NCBI RefSeq assembly: GCF_002019605.1
Contig: NZ_KV917368.1
Location: 5,281,885 to 5,345,884, forward strand
Source of the DNA: Alkalihalobacterium alkalinitrilicum
GTDB taxonomy: Bacteria > Bacillota > Bacilli > Bacillales > Bacillaceae_F
Direction of reading: 5' to 3'
DNA length: 64,000 nt
This document shows, piece after piece, positions 62,959 to 64,000 of this stretch; the stretch's first letter is position 1, and the number at the start of each line of letters is the position of its first letter. A model generated the notes under the pieces. The model did not search any database. It was not told where the DNA came from and was given only the letters and a program-made list of their open reading frames with translations. A program made the position numbers and the translations under genes.

Positions 62959-63738
62959 ATGGCTGATGAAAAAGTCATTACCATCAACGACAGAATTCCT
63001 AAGTTAAAGGAACAAAGAAAGCAACGAGCGAACCGAAGATTAATTTTCTTTTTGTCTTTCTTTTTTTTACTCATCCTCTTAGTAATATATTTTCAATCTC
63101 CGTTAAGTCACATTAAGACGATCGAAGTCCACGGAAATGATTACTTACCTAAAGAGATAATCGTCAATAGTTCGAAATTAAGTAGTGGGACAAGCATTTG
63201 GCAACTTGATAAAGAAGAAGTAATTGCCCGAATAGTTTCTTTAAAGGAAATTGAGTCAGCAGACATTTCAAGAAAGTTTCCAAATAAGATTGAAATCCAT
63301 ATCGTTGAATATCAACGAGTGGCGTATATGTACCAAGAAGGAAAGTATTATCCGATTTTAAGTACAGGGGCTTTTTTAGAGGAATTACCCCCTAATGTAA
63401 TGCCAGTAGATGCTCCTATCTTAAGAGACTGGGAACCTGGACCAGTTGCCCAAGAGCTAGCAGCTGAACTAACAAAGTTATCCGATGGACTTTTTAATAG
63501 AATCTCAGAAATTTACTATACACCTACGGAAGCCGATCCACTAAGAATTATTGTTTTTATGAATGATGGGCATGAAGTGCATTCAACCGTTCGGGATTTT
63601 TCCGATAAAATTGCACCTTATCCTTCAATTGTTAAAGAAATAGACCCAAATAAGATAGGGATTATCCATATGAGGATGACTCCTTATTTCGAAGAGTTTG
63701 ACGTTGAGGAGGAAGAAGAAGGTGAAGGTGAGGGGTAA
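62959..63738 (+). CDS. divIB: Cell division protein DivIB/FtsQ
   Basis: A 259-residue bitopic protein: cytoplasmic tail with RIPKLKEQRKQRANRR, membrane helix ~32-51 (LIFFLSFFFLLILLVIYF), POTRA domain (HIKTIEVHGNDYLPKEIIVN...) and beta domain to ~245, then a very acidic tail EEEEEGEGEG. It assembles with FtsL and DivIC at the septum. ATG 62959 follows AATGGAGG. ylxW begins inside its last codons. Confidence 0.94.
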   Translation: MADEKVITINDRIPKLKEQRKQRANRRLIFFLSFFFLLILLVIYFQSPLSHIKTIEVHGNDYLPKEIIVNSSKLSSGTSIWQLDKEEVIARIVSLKEIESADISRKFPNKIEIHIVEYQRVAYMYQEGKYYPILSTGAFLEELPPNVMPVDAPILRDWEPGPVAQELAAELTKLSDGLFNRISEIYYTPTEADPLRIIVFMNDGHEVHSTVRDFSDKIAPYPSIVKEIDPNKIGIIHMRMTPYFEEFDVEEEEEGEGEG

Positions 63739-64000
63739 ACACGTTATTCTTTCCCTTGTCTTATTGGTAACGGGGTTTATCATAGCATTATCTTATCAAT
63801 TTGCTAATGAGCATCAAGATACAAATCCAATCTCACAGCGCCAATGGAGACATGAAGATGAATTACGTAATAATATTATACTAGAGCAAGCAGTCAACCG
63901 TAATTTACAAGAAGACTTACGAGGGTACCAAGCTCAACTAAGAGAAATTGAAGCTGAAATTGCAGATTTAACGGAAGAACAAGAAGTTAGAGTAGCCTCT
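63722..64000 (+). CDS. DUF881 family protein YlxW-like, start only
   Basis: The first 93 codons of a protein running off the window. Start GTG 63722 lies 9 bases after AGGAGG (inside divIB) and overlaps divIB by 17 bases; GTG 63728 (MRGKHV) is an alternative. One membrane helix (ILSLVLLVTGFIIALSYQF) is followed by a coiled-coil-like region (LQEDLRGYQAQLREIEAEIADL), the build of YlxW/YlxX DUF881 proteins that follow divIB in bacilli. Function unknown. Confidence 0.85.
   Translation, partial: MKVRGKHVILSLVLLVTGFIIALSYQFANEHQDTNPISQRQWRHEDELRNNIILEQAVNRNLQEDLRGYQAQLREIEAEIADLTEEQEVRVAS

Overview
The window is a stretch of chromosome from a low-GC, endospore-forming Bacillaceae bacterium. Gene order closely follows the Bacillus subtilis block typA/ylaH-ylaN, pycA, cta, ylbB-ylbQ, then the mra/dcw cell-division and wall cluster. 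Spore-related genes (ylbD, ylbJ, gerR/ylbO, spoVD, spoVE), bacillithiol synthesis (bshC), a meso-DAP type MurE and many TTG/GTG starts with strong AGGAGG sites fit this group. I cannot name the species.

Layout. 1-2643: end of typA, ylaH, a small unknown gene, four tandem copies of a ~125-bp repeat, ylaI on the minus strand, and a pyridoxamine-oxidase-like gene. 2669-6417: a class IIC group II intron sitting directly behind the terminator of that gene. Its own reverse-transcriptase gene is split in the YADD(C) motif by a second, unrelated group II intron (3888-5753) with an intact reverse transcriptase, so this is a nested twintron. 6687-14006: ylaK, a conserved unknown gene, glsA, ylaN and pycA; ftsW, which lies between ylaN and pycA in B. 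subtilis, is not there. 14153-16405: a GNAT acetyltransferase and a decayed IS1182-like element.

16414-23271 is the haem A/caa3 oxidase block: ctaA diverges from ctaBCDEF, followed by a CtaM-like assembly gene; ctaG is not seen. 23318-33317 holds small conserved Bacillaceae genes (AI-2E-type permease, Asp23-like, lipoprotein, YugN-like, ylbB, ylbC, TM2, thioesterase, ylbD, ylbE, uvsE, ricF/ylbF, ylbG). 33385-33522 is a multi-hairpin region that by position and shape may be the ylbH leader RNA; an intact IS4-type element (33680-35210, 15-bp ends, AATTC target duplication) separates it from ylbH/rsmD. rsmD-coaD, ylbJ, ylbK-ylbL(ddcP), tmcAL, ylbN-rpmF (behind a perfect sigma-A promoter), an enoyl-CoA hydratase, gerR, ylbP, panE, a DUF3397 gene and bshC follow.

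47749-64000 is the dcw cluster: mraZ-rsmH-ftsL-pbpB-spoVD-murE-murF-mraY-murD-spoVE-murG-murB-divIB-ylxW (cut by the window end). It makes and flips lipid II precursors and builds the division septum and spore cortex. Several regulatory structures stand out: paired direct repeats before mraZ, a long hairpin just before murB, and an extended -10 promoter plus hairpin before divIB.

No tRNA, rRNA, CRISPR array, prophage or recognisable defence system was seen. The most unusual items are the twintron and the IS element placed between the putative leader RNA and rsmD.
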